Counted from the first letter of the stretch, positions 33,552-42,390 are shown. The stretch is DNA of 64,000 nucleotides from SZUA-36 sp963753105 (GCA_963753105.1 CAVWBD010000001.1:992001-1056000), one strand, 5' to 3'. Numbers and translations are program-made. The notes: a model not told the origin generated them from the sequence alone.

Positions 33552-34301
33552 ATGAAACGACTAAGAGATCTCTTTGCCCTATCGGTAATCGCCGTGGCTA
33601 TGGTGGCGCCCGCGCAGGCGCAGCAGTTTATGGGAGACAACCAGTGGACGGCGCCGCATGGCGTGTCCACTCAGGCCGTAACGGTCGGTGAGGAATATTC
33701 TCAATACATCGCTGTGCTCGCCTTCAAAGAAGACTGGGAGATTAACGCGCAATTTACCCACTACTATGACGACCCTCGCGACTCGACGGAATCCCATACC
33801 TCCGCCAGCTTTTACGCCAAACATCGAATCTCAGAGAACGATGCAGGAACCACCGGTTATTCCGTCTTTATCGGAACGGGCCAAAACCCGGACTATCTCG
33901 ATCACGGCGTGGTCACCCAAGCCTTTGATTCCTATTTTACGAACCTGACCGCTACCTATGGCTGGAATAATGACCGCGTCCTGCTCGACGTAATACCCGG
34001 GTTCACGGTCAACCTCGACCACCGCGACACGGATGAAACCGCCTGGGGTTTTACCTACACCTCAAGACTCGCGATCTACGATGTGATCCCCCAGTCGGCG
34101 ATTGTCACCGAGGTCTTTGGTACCACTGGCGAGGCCTATGCACCGCCAAGCTACCGGGCTGGTGTGCGCTGGGAAGGAAAGAAGTGGGTCGTGGCCGGGA
34201 CCTACTCGGATGCCTTTGACGGCTCCGGGGGTGCGGGCTTTGAAATCGGTGTGATTTACTTTACCGATCCGCGCTTTTGCTTTGGCGGTTGCAAGCGCTA
34301 G
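33552..34301 (+). CDS. Exported protein of unknown function sharing the island leader
   Basis: I do not recognise a family. The 249-residue product begins with the signal peptide MKRLRDLFALSVIAVAMVAP, nearly identical to the orphan leader at 30746. The mature part is rich in aromatic residues and alternating strands: FKEDWEINAQFTHYYDD, SASFYAKHRISEND, TTGYSVFIGTGQNPDYL, NLTATYGWNNDRVLLDVIPG and GFEIGVIYFTDPRF, and it ends with a CFGGCKR tail. That pattern suggests a small beta-barrel or lipocalin-like periplasmic or outer-membrane protein. It starts 23 bp after the porin gene stop and is likely cotranscribed with it. It is the last recognisable gene on the island. Confidence 0.65.
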   Translation: MKRLRDLFALSVIAVAMVAPAQAQQFMGDNQWTAPHGVSTQAVTVGEEYSQYIAVLAFKEDWEINAQFTHYYDDPRDSTESHTSASFYAKHRISENDAGTTGYSVFIGTGQNPDYLDHGVVTQAFDSYFTNLTATYGWNNDRVLLDVIPGFTVNLDHRDTDETAWGFTYTSRLAIYDVIPQSAIVTEVFGTTGEAYAPPSYRAGVRWEGKKWVVAGTYSDAFDGSGGAGFEIGVIYFTDPRFCFGGCKR

Positions 34302-34767
34302 TCTCATGCGGCCGGTCCCGGGCGGCGGCCTTGTCTTAAGGTGTTTTGCAGGAGTTGCGCGATACTACCCTTAACCTTGATGGCGACGAATCCAGGTTGA
34401 TCAGTTGATTGAGTCGGGCCGGATCATATTGCGTAATAACCCGGAATTTAAAAATCTGGTGAAAGATCTAAACATCCGCTAAGTCAACGTTGCCGCAACA
34501 CCGCGCAGGACGAATATTGTAAGTCCTGATTGTGTGATTGATTGAAGCAGGGAATCACCCTCACAAGATTCAGTTTGCCAATTGTTCCACTTGAAACGCT
34601 GAACGGTTAAGTCTGTTAAAACCCTTTTAGTCACTTTTTAGTCACATGATTGTCGTGTGTAATATGGAGGCAGGATGGTAAGCTATGAGGTATTGAATAC
34701 AGATAAATAGCTGATATATATAATTAAATGAGAAGGCATGGGGTGAAGCGAGAAGCACTGATGACTA
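34302..34767. other. Right-end island sequence with a short reading-frame relic and TTTTAGTCAC pair
   Basis: No full gene is visible. Codons ending near 34482 read QLIESGRIILRNNPEFKNL and VKDLNIR before a stop and could be the tail of a lost gene of unknown type. Further right, TTTTAGTCAC is repeated with one base between copies (34625-34634 and 34636-34645), 120-140 bp inside the right attachment repeat, a position where recombinase arm sites would sit. Confidence 0.5.
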
Positions 34768-34814
34768 ATTTGTAATCAGTAGGTCCCGCGTTCGAATCGT
34801 GGTGCCGGCACCAT
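34768..34814 (+). repeat. Right attachment-site repeat (tRNA-Thr 3' end copy)
   Basis: Identical to 21380-21426 over 47 bp: it holds the 3' part of the anticodon arm, the T arm, the acceptor 3' strand and CCA of tRNA-Thr, without the 5' half. It cannot fold into a tRNA. It closes the island. Confidence 0.93.
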
Positions 34815-34909
34815 TTCTTTTTTTGATCTCAAGAGTTTTTACTCTGATAATCCCCGTTGTGCTGTGTTAATTCATAGATTGTCTGGAAAGAGAACTGGAA
34901 ATAGATTTT

Positions 34910-35020
34910 ATGTCCTGTCTAGTGATAAGGCGTGCCGTGCGGGATGAGTTATGTGGTCATGAAAAGAAGATTGCTGATTTCATCCTCGATAACGCCGCGC
35001 TTATCAGAGACTATTCTTGC
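34910..35020 (+). pseudogene. 5' relic of an RpiR-family regulator gene
   Basis: The codons read MSCLVIRRAVRDELCGHEKK and IADFILDNAALIRDYS, matching the first 35-40 residues of the intact RpiR regulator at 54310 (MSCLLKMRAVREELSVNEKK, IADFILNNAALIRDYS). The similarity also covers 50-60 bp upstream of the ATG. It breaks off near 35018, inside the region that provides the last codons and TAG stop of the minus-strand dehydratase gene. So a duplicated rpiR start was cut by a recombination event that brought the dehydratase gene in. Confidence 0.85.
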
Positions 35021-35961
35021 TCACTCAAAATGTGTTGCATGGTCGCGGCGTCAATATTACCGCCACTGACAATCACTCCCACATTGCCCTGCAATTTAAG
35101 CGCACCACTCATCAATGCAGCTAACCCAAGCGCGGCTGAGGGTTCAACCACCAACTTCATGCGATAGAAAAAGAACCGAACCGCGGCCTTAATAGCTGCT
35201 TCTGAGACGGTGATCATGTCATCAACATTTTTCTGGATCAAAGGAAAGGTTAGTTGTCCCAGACAGGCTGTGCGAGTGCCATCGGCAATGGTTGGCGGAT
35301 TGGGTTTAACCACCAGTTTGCCGGTTTTAAAAGACAAGGTCGCATCATCGGCGAGCTCTGGTTCAATCCCATAAACTTTGCAATTTGGATTGATGTTCTT
35401 ACAGGCTATCGCGGTGCCGCTCAACAGACCGCCGCCACCACATGGCGCCAGCATTGATTGAATGTGAGGGTGAGTCTGCAAGAACTCTAAAGCTGCCGTG
35501 CCTTGTCCTGCGATCACATCGGCATAATCAAACGGCGGGATCAATGACAGATCATGTTCCGCCAAAATATCCGCGGCGACCGCTTCTCTGGTTTGGGTTT
35601 TCGGTTCGTACTCAACCACGCGCGCACCGTAAGCCCTGGTGGCAGCCAATTTAATGGCGGGAGCATCGTTTGGCATGACAATAGTGGTTGCCACCCCGAG
35701 CAATTTGCCGACACAAGCGATGGCTTGCGCATGATTACCGGATGAATAGGCAATCACGCCTTTTTGTTTTTGACTATCCGATAGCAGAGCAATACTGTTA
35801 AACGCGCCGCGAAATTTGAATGCGCCGACTCTTTGAAAGTTCTCGCATTTAAAAAATACTTGCGCACCAAGCATTTCATTTAGGGTTCTGGAGGTATGCA
35901 CCGGGGTTTGGTGAGCGTGTCCTTGCAGGCGTTGACTGGCCGACTGTATTTGTTCGAACAT
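35011..35961 (-). CDS. PLP-dependent serine/threonine dehydratase or serine racemase-like enzyme
   Basis: The 316-residue product is a fold-type II PLP enzyme. KFRGAFNS near residue 52 holds the Schiff-base lysine, SSGNHAQAIA binds the substrate carboxylate, CGGGGLLSGTAIA binds the PLP phosphate and VSGGNIDAATM is the C-terminal glycine loop. The length without a C-terminal regulatory domain fits catabolic threonine dehydratase, serine racemase and threo-3-hydroxyaspartate ammonia-lyase; these cannot be separated by eye. Near D-amino-acid genes, a serine racemase or D/L-serine dehydratase role is attractive. The start at 35961 (MFEQIQSASQRLQGHAHQTP) is chosen; the longer frame is not family-like. 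Its stop lies in the rpiR relic. Confidence 0.85.
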   Translation of the reverse strand: MFEQIQSASQRLQGHAHQTPVHTSRTLNEMLGAQVFFKCENFQRVGAFKFRGAFNSIALLSDSQKQKGVIAYSSGNHAQAIACVGKLLGVATTIVMPNDAPAIKLAATRAYGARVVEYEPKTQTREAVAADILAEHDLSLIPPFDYADVIAGQGTAALEFLQTHPHIQSMLAPCGGGGLLSGTAIACKNINPNCKVYGIEPELADDATLSFKTGKLVVKPNPPTIADGTRTACLGQLTFPLIQKNVDDMITVSEAAIKAAVRFFFYRMKLVVEPSAALGLAALMSGALKLQGNVGVIVSGGNIDAATMQHILSEQE

Positions 35962-36246
35962 AAGATTCCCTTGAAAAATAAGAATGTCAGTGTCTTTGTA
36001 ATGATCGTCCTGCAACGACTGTTTTAAAACCCTCGTCGCGAAAAAAAACCACGTCATAAATTGCCCACGCCATTGTCACTATAACCTGGCAGGAGTTCAA
36101 CATTTCAGCGGTGATTTTTCGGGCCATGTAAAGGCATAAACGCTGGTCCGCCGAGGTCGATATTGATGGCTTTAGTGGTTATACATTCAAATAGAGCGCG
36201 TCTATAATGAATCACTTTTTTTCATAGCGCAGGCGAGAACATTTCC

Positions 36247-37518
36247 ATGGCATTTATTACTTACCGTGAAGGGCAGCTTTATGCCGAAAATGTGCCGCTA
36301 AAAAAGATAGCCCAACAGGTTCAGACACCGGTCTATTGCTACTCGGCATCCGCATTGCGACATAACTATCAAACTTACATCAATCATTTCAAACCCGAAA
36401 ACTCGCAGGTTTGCTATGCCGTTAAAGCCAATACCAACCAGGCGGTTATCGGGTTGCTGGCCCAAATGGGCTCAGGTGCGGATGTGGTTTCTGAAGGTGA
36501 ACTCAGACGGGCGTTGCAAGCGGGTATCCCGGCAGAAAAAATCGTTTTCTCCGGTGTTGCAAAGACATCCAGGGAAATGCGCTTTGCGTTGCAGCAGGAC
36601 ATATTCCAATTCAATGTTGAATCGGAACCGGAACTGGAATTGCTAAACGAGGTTGCCCTTTCGTTGGGCAAAACCGCACCGGTTGCATTTCGCATCAACC
36701 CGGATATTGATGCCCGAACCCACGCCAAAATTTCCACTGGCAAGGCAAGTAACAAATTCGGCATAGCCTGGAGCAGTATTCCCGCCACCTATTCACGCGC
36801 AGCAGAGCTAGACGGCATCAGGGTACAAGGTATTGATTTGCACATCGGCTCACAACTCACCGAGTTGGCGCCGTTTGAGCAAGCCTTTAATTGTCTGGCT
36901 GAATTAACCGGGGTATTACGGGTGCAGGGGCATGAAATTTCCGTGCTGGACATTGGTGGGGGCCTGGGCATCTCCTATGATCATGACGGTCCGCAACCAC
37001 CTGAATTGGCAGATTATGCAGCGCTCGCAAACAATATACTTGGCGGACTGGGTTGCCGAATTCTGGTTGAACCCGGTCGTTCCATGGTCGGCAATGCAGG
37101 TATTCTTTTGTCCGAGGTCGTATACGTAAAACAGGGAGAACACGATGAGTTCCTGATCATCGATGCAGGTATGAATGACCTGTTAAGACCCAGTATGTAC
37201 GATGCCTATCACGAAATTCTGGCGGTCGAGCCCGCAACAGGCGTAGATCGTACCTATCAGATTGTAGGACCCATTTGCGAAACCGGTGATACCTTTGCTC
37301 TTAGCCGTCAGTTACCCCCATTACAATCGGGAGACCTGGTTGCGATCATGAATGCAGGGGCTTATGGCGCAGTGATGTCATCGACTTACAACACCAGGCC
37401 GCTGGTGCCGGAAGTACTGGTAGATGACGACCGCTTTACGGTCATCCGTAAGCGCCCTGGTTACGATGAAATCATTGGCCTGGACACAGCATTAGCGAAG
37501 TGCTTCTTAGATGAATAA
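36247..37518 (+). CDS. lysA: Diaminopimelate decarboxylase LysA
   Basis: LysA decarboxylates meso-diaminopimelate to L-lysine with PLP. The 423-residue product has CYAVKANTNQAVIGLL with the PLP lysine near residue 60, SGADVVSEGELRRAL, the HIGSQLTEL active-site loop, DIGGGLGISY (the GGG phosphate loop), EPGRSMVGNAGIL and GPICETGDTFA with the active-site cysteine. Length and motifs are typical. In gammaproteobacteria lysA usually sits beside dapF; here dapF is 25 kb away on the other strand. The following M19 dipeptidase gene overlaps its end by 8 bp, which ties it to peptide breakdown. It could therefore use diaminopimelate from wall peptides, or be the sole biosynthetic copy; other copies must be sought in the genome. 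Confidence 0.95.
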   Translation: MAFITYREGQLYAENVPLKKIAQQVQTPVYCYSASALRHNYQTYINHFKPENSQVCYAVKANTNQAVIGLLAQMGSGADVVSEGELRRALQAGIPAEKIVFSGVAKTSREMRFALQQDIFQFNVESEPELELLNEVALSLGKTAPVAFRINPDIDARTHAKISTGKASNKFGIAWSSIPATYSRAAELDGIRVQGIDLHIGSQLTELAPFEQAFNCLAELTGVLRVQGHEISVLDIGGGLGISYDHDGPQPPELADYAALANNILGGLGCRILVEPGRSMVGNAGILLSEVVYVKQGEHDEFLIIDAGMNDLLRPSMYDAYHEILAVEPATGVDRTYQIVGPICETGDTFALSRQLPPLQSGDLVAIMNAGAYGAVMSSTYNTRPLVPEVLVDDDRFTVIRKRPGYDEIIGLDTALAKCFLDE

Positions 37519-38794
37519 AGATACTCCGACACGTTTCATGTATAGGGAACCGCGACCTGTGATTTCGAGGGTCCTAGCGATTCTGTTGTTGCTCGCCTGC
37601 ACTGTCGCACAGTCTGACGAAAACGAAGAAGCCGCCCGATCAATCCATGAACGTGTCATCACACTCGATGGCCACGTTGATATCGCTCGTGCCTACATGT
37701 TGAAACCGGAGTTTGATCCAGGTCAGACAACAAACATGAAAGTCGACCTGCAAAAAATGCAACAGGGCGGCCTGGACGCCGCGGTTTTTATAGTCTACGT
37801 CGCACAAGGGCCACGCACGCCAGAAGGCTACGCAGCAGCAAGGACGGCAGCCGACATCAAGTTTGACGCGCTACTCAAAATGGCCGAGGTCTATGAAGAG
37901 CAAATAGCAATCGCGTATCGTGCAGAGGACGTCACAAGGATTGCAGCTGAGGGTAAAAAAGTCGAGATCATCGGCATTGAAAACGGTTTTGTCATAGGCA
38001 GAGGTGCACAGGCCTTCGAACTGATCGATCATTATTATCAACTCGGAGCCCGATACATGGGATTAACCCACTCCGGTAACAATGATATTTGCGACAGCTC
38101 CAGCGTCTCAAAAAAGCTGGGTGACAAACCTGGTGAGAATGGCGGGGTAAGTCATTTCGGTCGCAAGGTCATCGCCCGAATGAACCAGCTCGGCATGATA
38201 GTCGATGTTTCACACTCATCTGAGCAATGTATGTTACAGGCCATTGAGTTATCGCGAGCGCCGATTATTGCTTCACATTCGGGCGTCAAAGCCATGGCCG
38301 ACAGTAGCCGCAACCTGACCGATGAGCAAATGACCAAGCTGGCCGAAAGTGGTGGCGTCATGCAGTTGGTGGCATACAGCGGCTTCATCAAGCCTGACCC
38401 GGCACGTGACCAGGCATTTGCGGATCTTGAGGAACAGGTGCGGATTGAATTCAAGGCTGAAGAATTCAGCTACAAACTGCATGGACACACGGACAGCTAT
38501 CGATCAGGCGTCGAACAAATCAATCGTGATTATCCTCTAGCAACTGTGTCCGACCTTGTTGACCAGGTGGTTTACGCAGTTAATTTGATCGGTATAGACC
38601 ATGTTGGCATCAGTTCAGATTTTGATGGCGGTGGTGAACTACGCGATTGGCGTGATGCTTCAGAGACTTTCAATATCACCAGGGAGTTGCTGTCTCGAGG
38701 GTTTTCCGAGCAGGACATTGCCAAAATATGGAGCGGTAATTTTCTTCGGGTATGGACAGAAGTTGAAAAAACGGCCAAAGCAGCACAGCTTTGA
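37511..38794 (+). CDS. Membrane dipeptidase (peptidase family M19), probable lipoprotein
   Basis: M19 enzymes cut dipeptides, including those with a C-terminal D-residue, using two zinc ions. The 427-residue product shows the metal-site set: ITLDGHVDIARAY (HxD), IGIENGFVIG (bridging Glu), VDVSHSSEQCM and IIASHSGVKAM (His ligands) and HVGISSDFDGGG (Asp). Its N-terminal segment ends LLLLACTVAQSD, which fits a lipobox with Cys, so it is probably a lipoprotein exported to the periplasm. The start overlaps the end of lysA by 8 bp (37511 against 37518), so the two genes are translationally linked. The relic at 26392-26466 is the tail of a second M19 gene in the island. Confidence 0.93.
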   Translation: MNKDTPTRFMYREPRPVISRVLAILLLLACTVAQSDENEEAARSIHERVITLDGHVDIARAYMLKPEFDPGQTTNMKVDLQKMQQGGLDAAVFIVYVAQGPRTPEGYAAARTAADIKFDALLKMAEVYEEQIAIAYRAEDVTRIAAEGKKVEIIGIENGFVIGRGAQAFELIDHYYQLGARYMGLTHSGNNDICDSSSVSKKLGDKPGENGGVSHFGRKVIARMNQLGMIVDVSHSSEQCMLQAIELSRAPIIASHSGVKAMADSSRNLTDEQMTKLAESGGVMQLVAYSGFIKPDPARDQAFADLEEQVRIEFKAEEFSYKLHGHTDSYRSGVEQINRDYPLATVSDLVDQVVYAVNLIGIDHVGISSDFDGGGELRDWRDASETFNITRELLSRGFSEQDIAKIWSGNFLRVWTEVEKTAKAAQL

Positions 38795-38921
38795 CCGTGT
38801 CTATTTGCGTAGCCGCACAAATATCCTGCTTCTTTCTTGAACAAACCTGACCATTGTCGATCTGTTCGGGTTCAATTGTCACCACGGTCAGGTTTAGTTA
38901 CATCTTAGTTCGACTCTTGTC

Positions 38922-40586
38922 TCACCTGACAACCGTCTCATTCAGGACGACTTTCTGGCCATCCAACCATATCGATGCAATTTCAGCGCGACTGTCGTTT
39001 ATTTGACCGTTAGATGCAGGTTTTACGATCAGGAAAGAGGCCGCTTGCGATTTTCTCAAGCGGGCTGAACCCGCCTTGTGCTCAGCTGTCTCCATCCACA
39101 GCTGATTCATAGAGCCAGCTTCGGTCGGACGTTTTACACCCAGTGCCTGTAAGGTGGCGTACCACGATGACGACGCAGCCGGCTTTGGTGGTTCAGTAAG
39201 AACAATCTGTGGCAAGTCAGAAGGATTGACCAATACCTTAATACGCGGCAAACCACTGTCGTCATGCTCGCTGGCAATATCAATCGCCGTCTGTTGCTGT
39301 GCCTTGTCGACTGCCCAGTAGATAGTGCCAACTCCCAAACGAGCCAGGCGGGTCAGACTTTTTGTGTCGAGCCACTGGCCCTGCTCCCAGCCATTAATAC
39401 CAACGTCAAAGGATGGCAGTAACACGTTTCCGGATGCATCTATATATGTACCGGCACCATTAAACTTACTATCACCCAGCAGATATATCTGCGAAGGAAC
39501 ACGGCCCTCATCTGCACAAGCGGCAATTTGGCGATCACTGCGAATAATATTGAATGCGAGATCAGCCCTGTACGCAGTAGAAGTGCCCGGTTGCAATATG
39601 GAACCTCCGGTAACCATGACATCCGACCAGGATTCGGATTGATTACGCTCTAAGCGCTCGTAGACTTGGGGGTCGTAACTCTCGAGATCGTCCTCAGCCA
39701 GACCCTTGAGTACCATCAAAATTGCAACAAAATTGTTTCTTGTAAGATCGGTTAAGTCGTGATCTGGAGGGACCCCGCCACTTTCAATCAATACCACAGG
39801 TGTACCCCAGGCTGTAATGTTGTCGCCAAACGCCCTTGGGCTCCAACCTTCATCATATCGAGCTATACCACCGGGGAAGAAAGGTGTTAACGCTTCAGCA
39901 ATCGCAACACAGGCCCGCTTTGTGCGTTTTCTACCGCTTGTCAGTGTATTTGCAGCGTCACCTGAAACCGACAGCAGGGCATTGACAGCAACCTGACCGG
40001 TATCGCCCACAGCGTGCCTGCGATTCTGATCGTGCAGATTAAACCCCAACATGGGTTCATACTCATCGCGTATACGTTTCAGTAACCTTCCTTCGGGTGT
40101 CACCAGGCTTAAAGCATCACGGTTGATATCGATACCCTGCGCGTTGAAACGCTCATACACTTCAGCGCCATCCGGGTTCAACATCGGGATCATCAACAGC
40201 GTGTATTTGTCCAGTATTAAACGGGCCACTTGGTCATCGGCATGTTCCAAAAGATAGTTGGCCATATCGAGCAATGCGGGTGTTGCCGATGGTTCATCAC
40301 CATGCATCTGTGACCACAGCAATATCTTTTCCTCACCCTTCCCAAGAGTGACCAGTTGAATCGGCCGCCCCAATACAGACTGACCGATCTCCTGCACGCG
40401 CAAATCACCCCTATGACGTGACTCCAGCCGCTGCAGACTCTCCATTAACTGAGCGTGACGCAGACAAGGTGCAGCGATTGTTTCGAAACGTGCTTCCGGC
40501 CAAATTTCCCAGAGTATTTGAGGCGTAAACGCCTGCGTTGAAGAAGACATCAATATGCTCATGATCAATATATAAGTCCTGTTCAA
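38922..40586 (-). CDS. Exported M14 zinc carboxypeptidase
   Basis: The 554-residue protein has a signal peptide (YILIMSILMSSSTQAF) and an N-terminal M14 carboxypeptidase domain: LLWSQMHGDEPSATPALL (zinc HxxE), NPDGAEVYERFNAQGIDINR (substrate Asn-Arg), FNLHDQNRRH (third zinc ligand) and VVLIESGGVP (catalytic Glu). M14 bacterial members include MpaA, which removes diaminopimelate from the murein tripeptide, and also broader carboxypeptidases. This protein is longer, with a C-terminal domain of about 230 residues of unknown type. It is divergent from the D-aminoacylase homologue at 40700, sharing a 113-bp promoter region. Function is inferred from the family and from location among peptide-processing genes. 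Confidence 0.88.
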   Translation of the reverse strand: MNRTYILIMSILMSSSTQAFTPQILWEIWPEARFETIAAPCLRHAQLMESLQRLESRHRGDLRVQEIGQSVLGRPIQLVTLGKGEEKILLWSQMHGDEPSATPALLDMANYLLEHADDQVARLILDKYTLLMIPMLNPDGAEVYERFNAQGIDINRDALSLVTPEGRLLKRIRDEYEPMLGFNLHDQNRRHAVGDTGQVAVNALLSVSGDAANTLTSGRKRTKRACVAIAEALTPFFPGGIARYDEGWSPRAFGDNITAWGTPVVLIESGGVPPDHDLTDLTRNNFVAILMVLKGLAEDDLESYDPQVYERLERNQSESWSDVMVTGGSILQPGTSTAYRADLAFNIIRSDRQIAACADEGRVPSQIYLLGDSKFNGAGTYIDASGNVLLPSFDVGINGWEQGQWLDTKSLTRLARLGVGTIYWAVDKAQQQTAIDIASEHDDSGLPRIKVLVNPSDLPQIVLTEPPKPAASSSWYATLQALGVKRPTEAGSMNQLWMETAEHKAGSARLRKSQAASFLIVKPASNGQINDSRAEIASIWLDGQKVVLNETVVR

Positions 40587-40699
40587 AGTCCTGTCCTGAT
40601 TTCCAAGTAGTTAAATAGTGGAATCGCCCAGGCATCTGCTCCTACCAAGAGGCTGACCGTCTGGTAGTATATATTTTTTTCCGGTCCCGGAGTTCTAAA

Positions 40700-42349
40700 A
40701 TGAAAAAGAGTGTTGCCTTCTTTTTAGCATTCACCCTGGCACTTTTTTCTACCCAGGTCTGCAGTGAATCTGAACACGATATTATCATCCGGGGTGGAAC
40801 CTTGTATGACGGTAGCGGTGGACCCGCCGTGGTCGCTGACCTGGCCATTGATGGCGACCGTATTACCGCCATTGGCAAGCTTGATGATCATACCGGTGAC
40901 AGCGAAATCGATGCGACCGGCTTGGCCGTGGCTCCCGGGTTTATAAATATGCTGAGCTGGGCCAATGAATCCCTGATACAAGATGGCCGTTCACTCAGTG
41001 ATATTTACCAGGGTGTGACTCTCGAAGTTATGGGCGAAGGCGAGTCGATGGGACCGCTGAATGACAAGATGCGGCAGCAGAAAATTGATAGGCAAAGTGA
41101 TATCAAGTACGAAGTTCCCTGGACAAGCCTCGGTGAATACCTGCAATACATGGAAGATCGTGGAATTTCCACCAATATAGCCTCGTTTGTGGGTGCCTCC
41201 ACCGTCCGTATACACGAGATGGGTTACGAGGACCGCGACCCGAATGAAACCGAGCTCAATAACATGAAGCAACACGTTCGCCAGGCCATGCAGGAAGGTG
41301 CAATGGGTCTGGGATCCTCCCTGCCCTACGTCCCCGCTCCCTTTGCTTCAACTGAAGAATTGATAGCGCTGACGGAAGTGGTCGCGGAGTTTGATGGTTT
41401 GTATATCTCTCACATACGCAGCGAAGCCGATGAGGTCCTTGCGTCAGTAGAAGAACTGATAGAGATCGTACGTGAAACAGGTGCGCGTGGCGAAATCTAC
41501 CATCTGAAGGTTTCACACAAACGCAACTTTGACAAGCTGGACCCGGTCATCGCACTAATTGAAGCAGCCCGTAACGAGGGCCTGCCGGTTACCGCTGACA
41601 TTTACACCTACCATGCAAGCTCAACCGGATTGAATTACGACCTGCCCACATGGGCCAAGGAAGGCGGCCACGAAGAACTGGTCAGGCGCATTGAGGATCC
41701 GGCCATAAAGGCGCGTATCATCGAAGACACCAATATGATTCCGCCAGAGGACATTTTGTTGGTGAGTTTTCGCAATGAGAAACTGCGCAATCTGACAGGC
41801 AAAACGCTCGCTGAAGTCGCCACCATGCGTGGAACACCACCGGTGACAACGGCATTGGATTTGATTGTCGAGGACGACAGCCGCATCGGCACTGTCCGAT
41901 TCACCATGAGCGAGGAGAACATTCGTAAGAAAATAGCCCTGCCATGGGTCAGCCTGTGTTCTGATTCAGGCTCAATTGCTCCTGAACCGCCATTTACGAA
42001 TTCACAACCACACCCGCGCGCCTATGGTTCCTTTGCACGCTTACTGGGAAAATACGTTCGTGAAGAAAAAATTATCACGCTGGAAGATGCCATTTATCGT
42101 ATGACTGGTCTGCCTGCCAGCAACCTGAACTTGAAAGAAAGGGGAAAACTGGCACCCAAGTACTTTGCAGATGTTGTCGTTTTTAATCCTGACACCGTTA
42201 TTGACCAGGCGACTTTCCAGGACCCCCACCAACTGGCTACGGGTGTTATTCACGTGTTTGTCAATGGCGAACAGGTTCTCAAGAACGGTCAACACACCGG
42301 GGCAACACCGGGGCGTTTTGTTAAAGGTCCGGGCTGGAGAGGGGAATAA
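40700..42349 (+). CDS. Exported D-aminoacylase-like amidohydrolase lacking the HxH metal motif
   Basis: The 549-residue protein has a signal peptide (SVAFFLAFTLALFSTQVC) and is plainly a member of the N-acyl-D-amino-acid deacylase group: HDIIIRGGTLYDGSGGP at the start, SHIRSEADEVLASVEELIEI and IYHLKVSHKRNF (metal and substrate histidines), YHASSTGL, and the end LKERGKLAPKYFADVVVFNP. The usual PGFIDxHxH motif reads PGFINMLSWANES, and the GNCG cysteine region reads LEVMGEGESMG. This variant is one I recall in many annotated D-aminoacylases, so it may be a stable subfamily with a single metal. The gene is intact and divergent from the M14 gene at 38922. Confidence 0.85.
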   Translation: MKKSVAFFLAFTLALFSTQVCSESEHDIIIRGGTLYDGSGGPAVVADLAIDGDRITAIGKLDDHTGDSEIDATGLAVAPGFINMLSWANESLIQDGRSLSDIYQGVTLEVMGEGESMGPLNDKMRQQKIDRQSDIKYEVPWTSLGEYLQYMEDRGISTNIASFVGASTVRIHEMGYEDRDPNETELNNMKQHVRQAMQEGAMGLGSSLPYVPAPFASTEELIALTEVVAEFDGLYISHIRSEADEVLASVEELIEIVRETGARGEIYHLKVSHKRNFDKLDPVIALIEAARNEGLPVTADIYTYHASSTGLNYDLPTWAKEGGHEELVRRIEDPAIKARIIEDTNMIPPEDILLVSFRNEKLRNLTGKTLAEVATMRGTPPVTTALDLIVEDDSRIGTVRFTMSEENIRKKIALPWVSLCSDSGSIAPEPPFTNSQPHPRAYGSFARLLGKYVREEKIITLEDAIYRMTGLPASNLNLKERGKLAPKYFADVVVFNPDTVIDQATFQDPHQLATGVIHVFVNGEQVLKNGQHTGATPGRFVKGPGWRGE

Positions 42350-42390
42350 CAGCTACCTGGGGCAATATACAGCGCAAGCTGGAAAACGGC

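Larger units (their letters stand above)
21380..34814 (+). mobile_element. tRNA-Thr-associated genomic island (about 13.4 kb), no integrase seen
   Basis: The island lies between two 47-bp copies of the tRNA-Thr 3' end. All its recognisable genes run on the plus strand and almost all encode exported hydrolases or outer-membrane proteins. Five or more gene relics and several frame breaks lie within it. No integrase, excisionase, relaxase or phage gene could be found, so it is either a remnant that lost its integrase or one moved in trans. Near the right end, TTTTAGTCAC occurs twice at 34625-34634 and 34636-34645, and a similar CTTTAGTCAT occurs near the left end at 21471-21480. These may be recombinase arm sites. 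Confidence 0.85.

Noticed and set aside
21380..34814. Prophage as the nature of the tRNA-Thr island
   Set aside because: No capsid, tail, terminase, lysis or phage-repressor genes are visible.
34768..34814. A second tRNA-Thr gene
   Set aside because: Only the 3' 46 bases are present; no 5' half or D arm precedes it.
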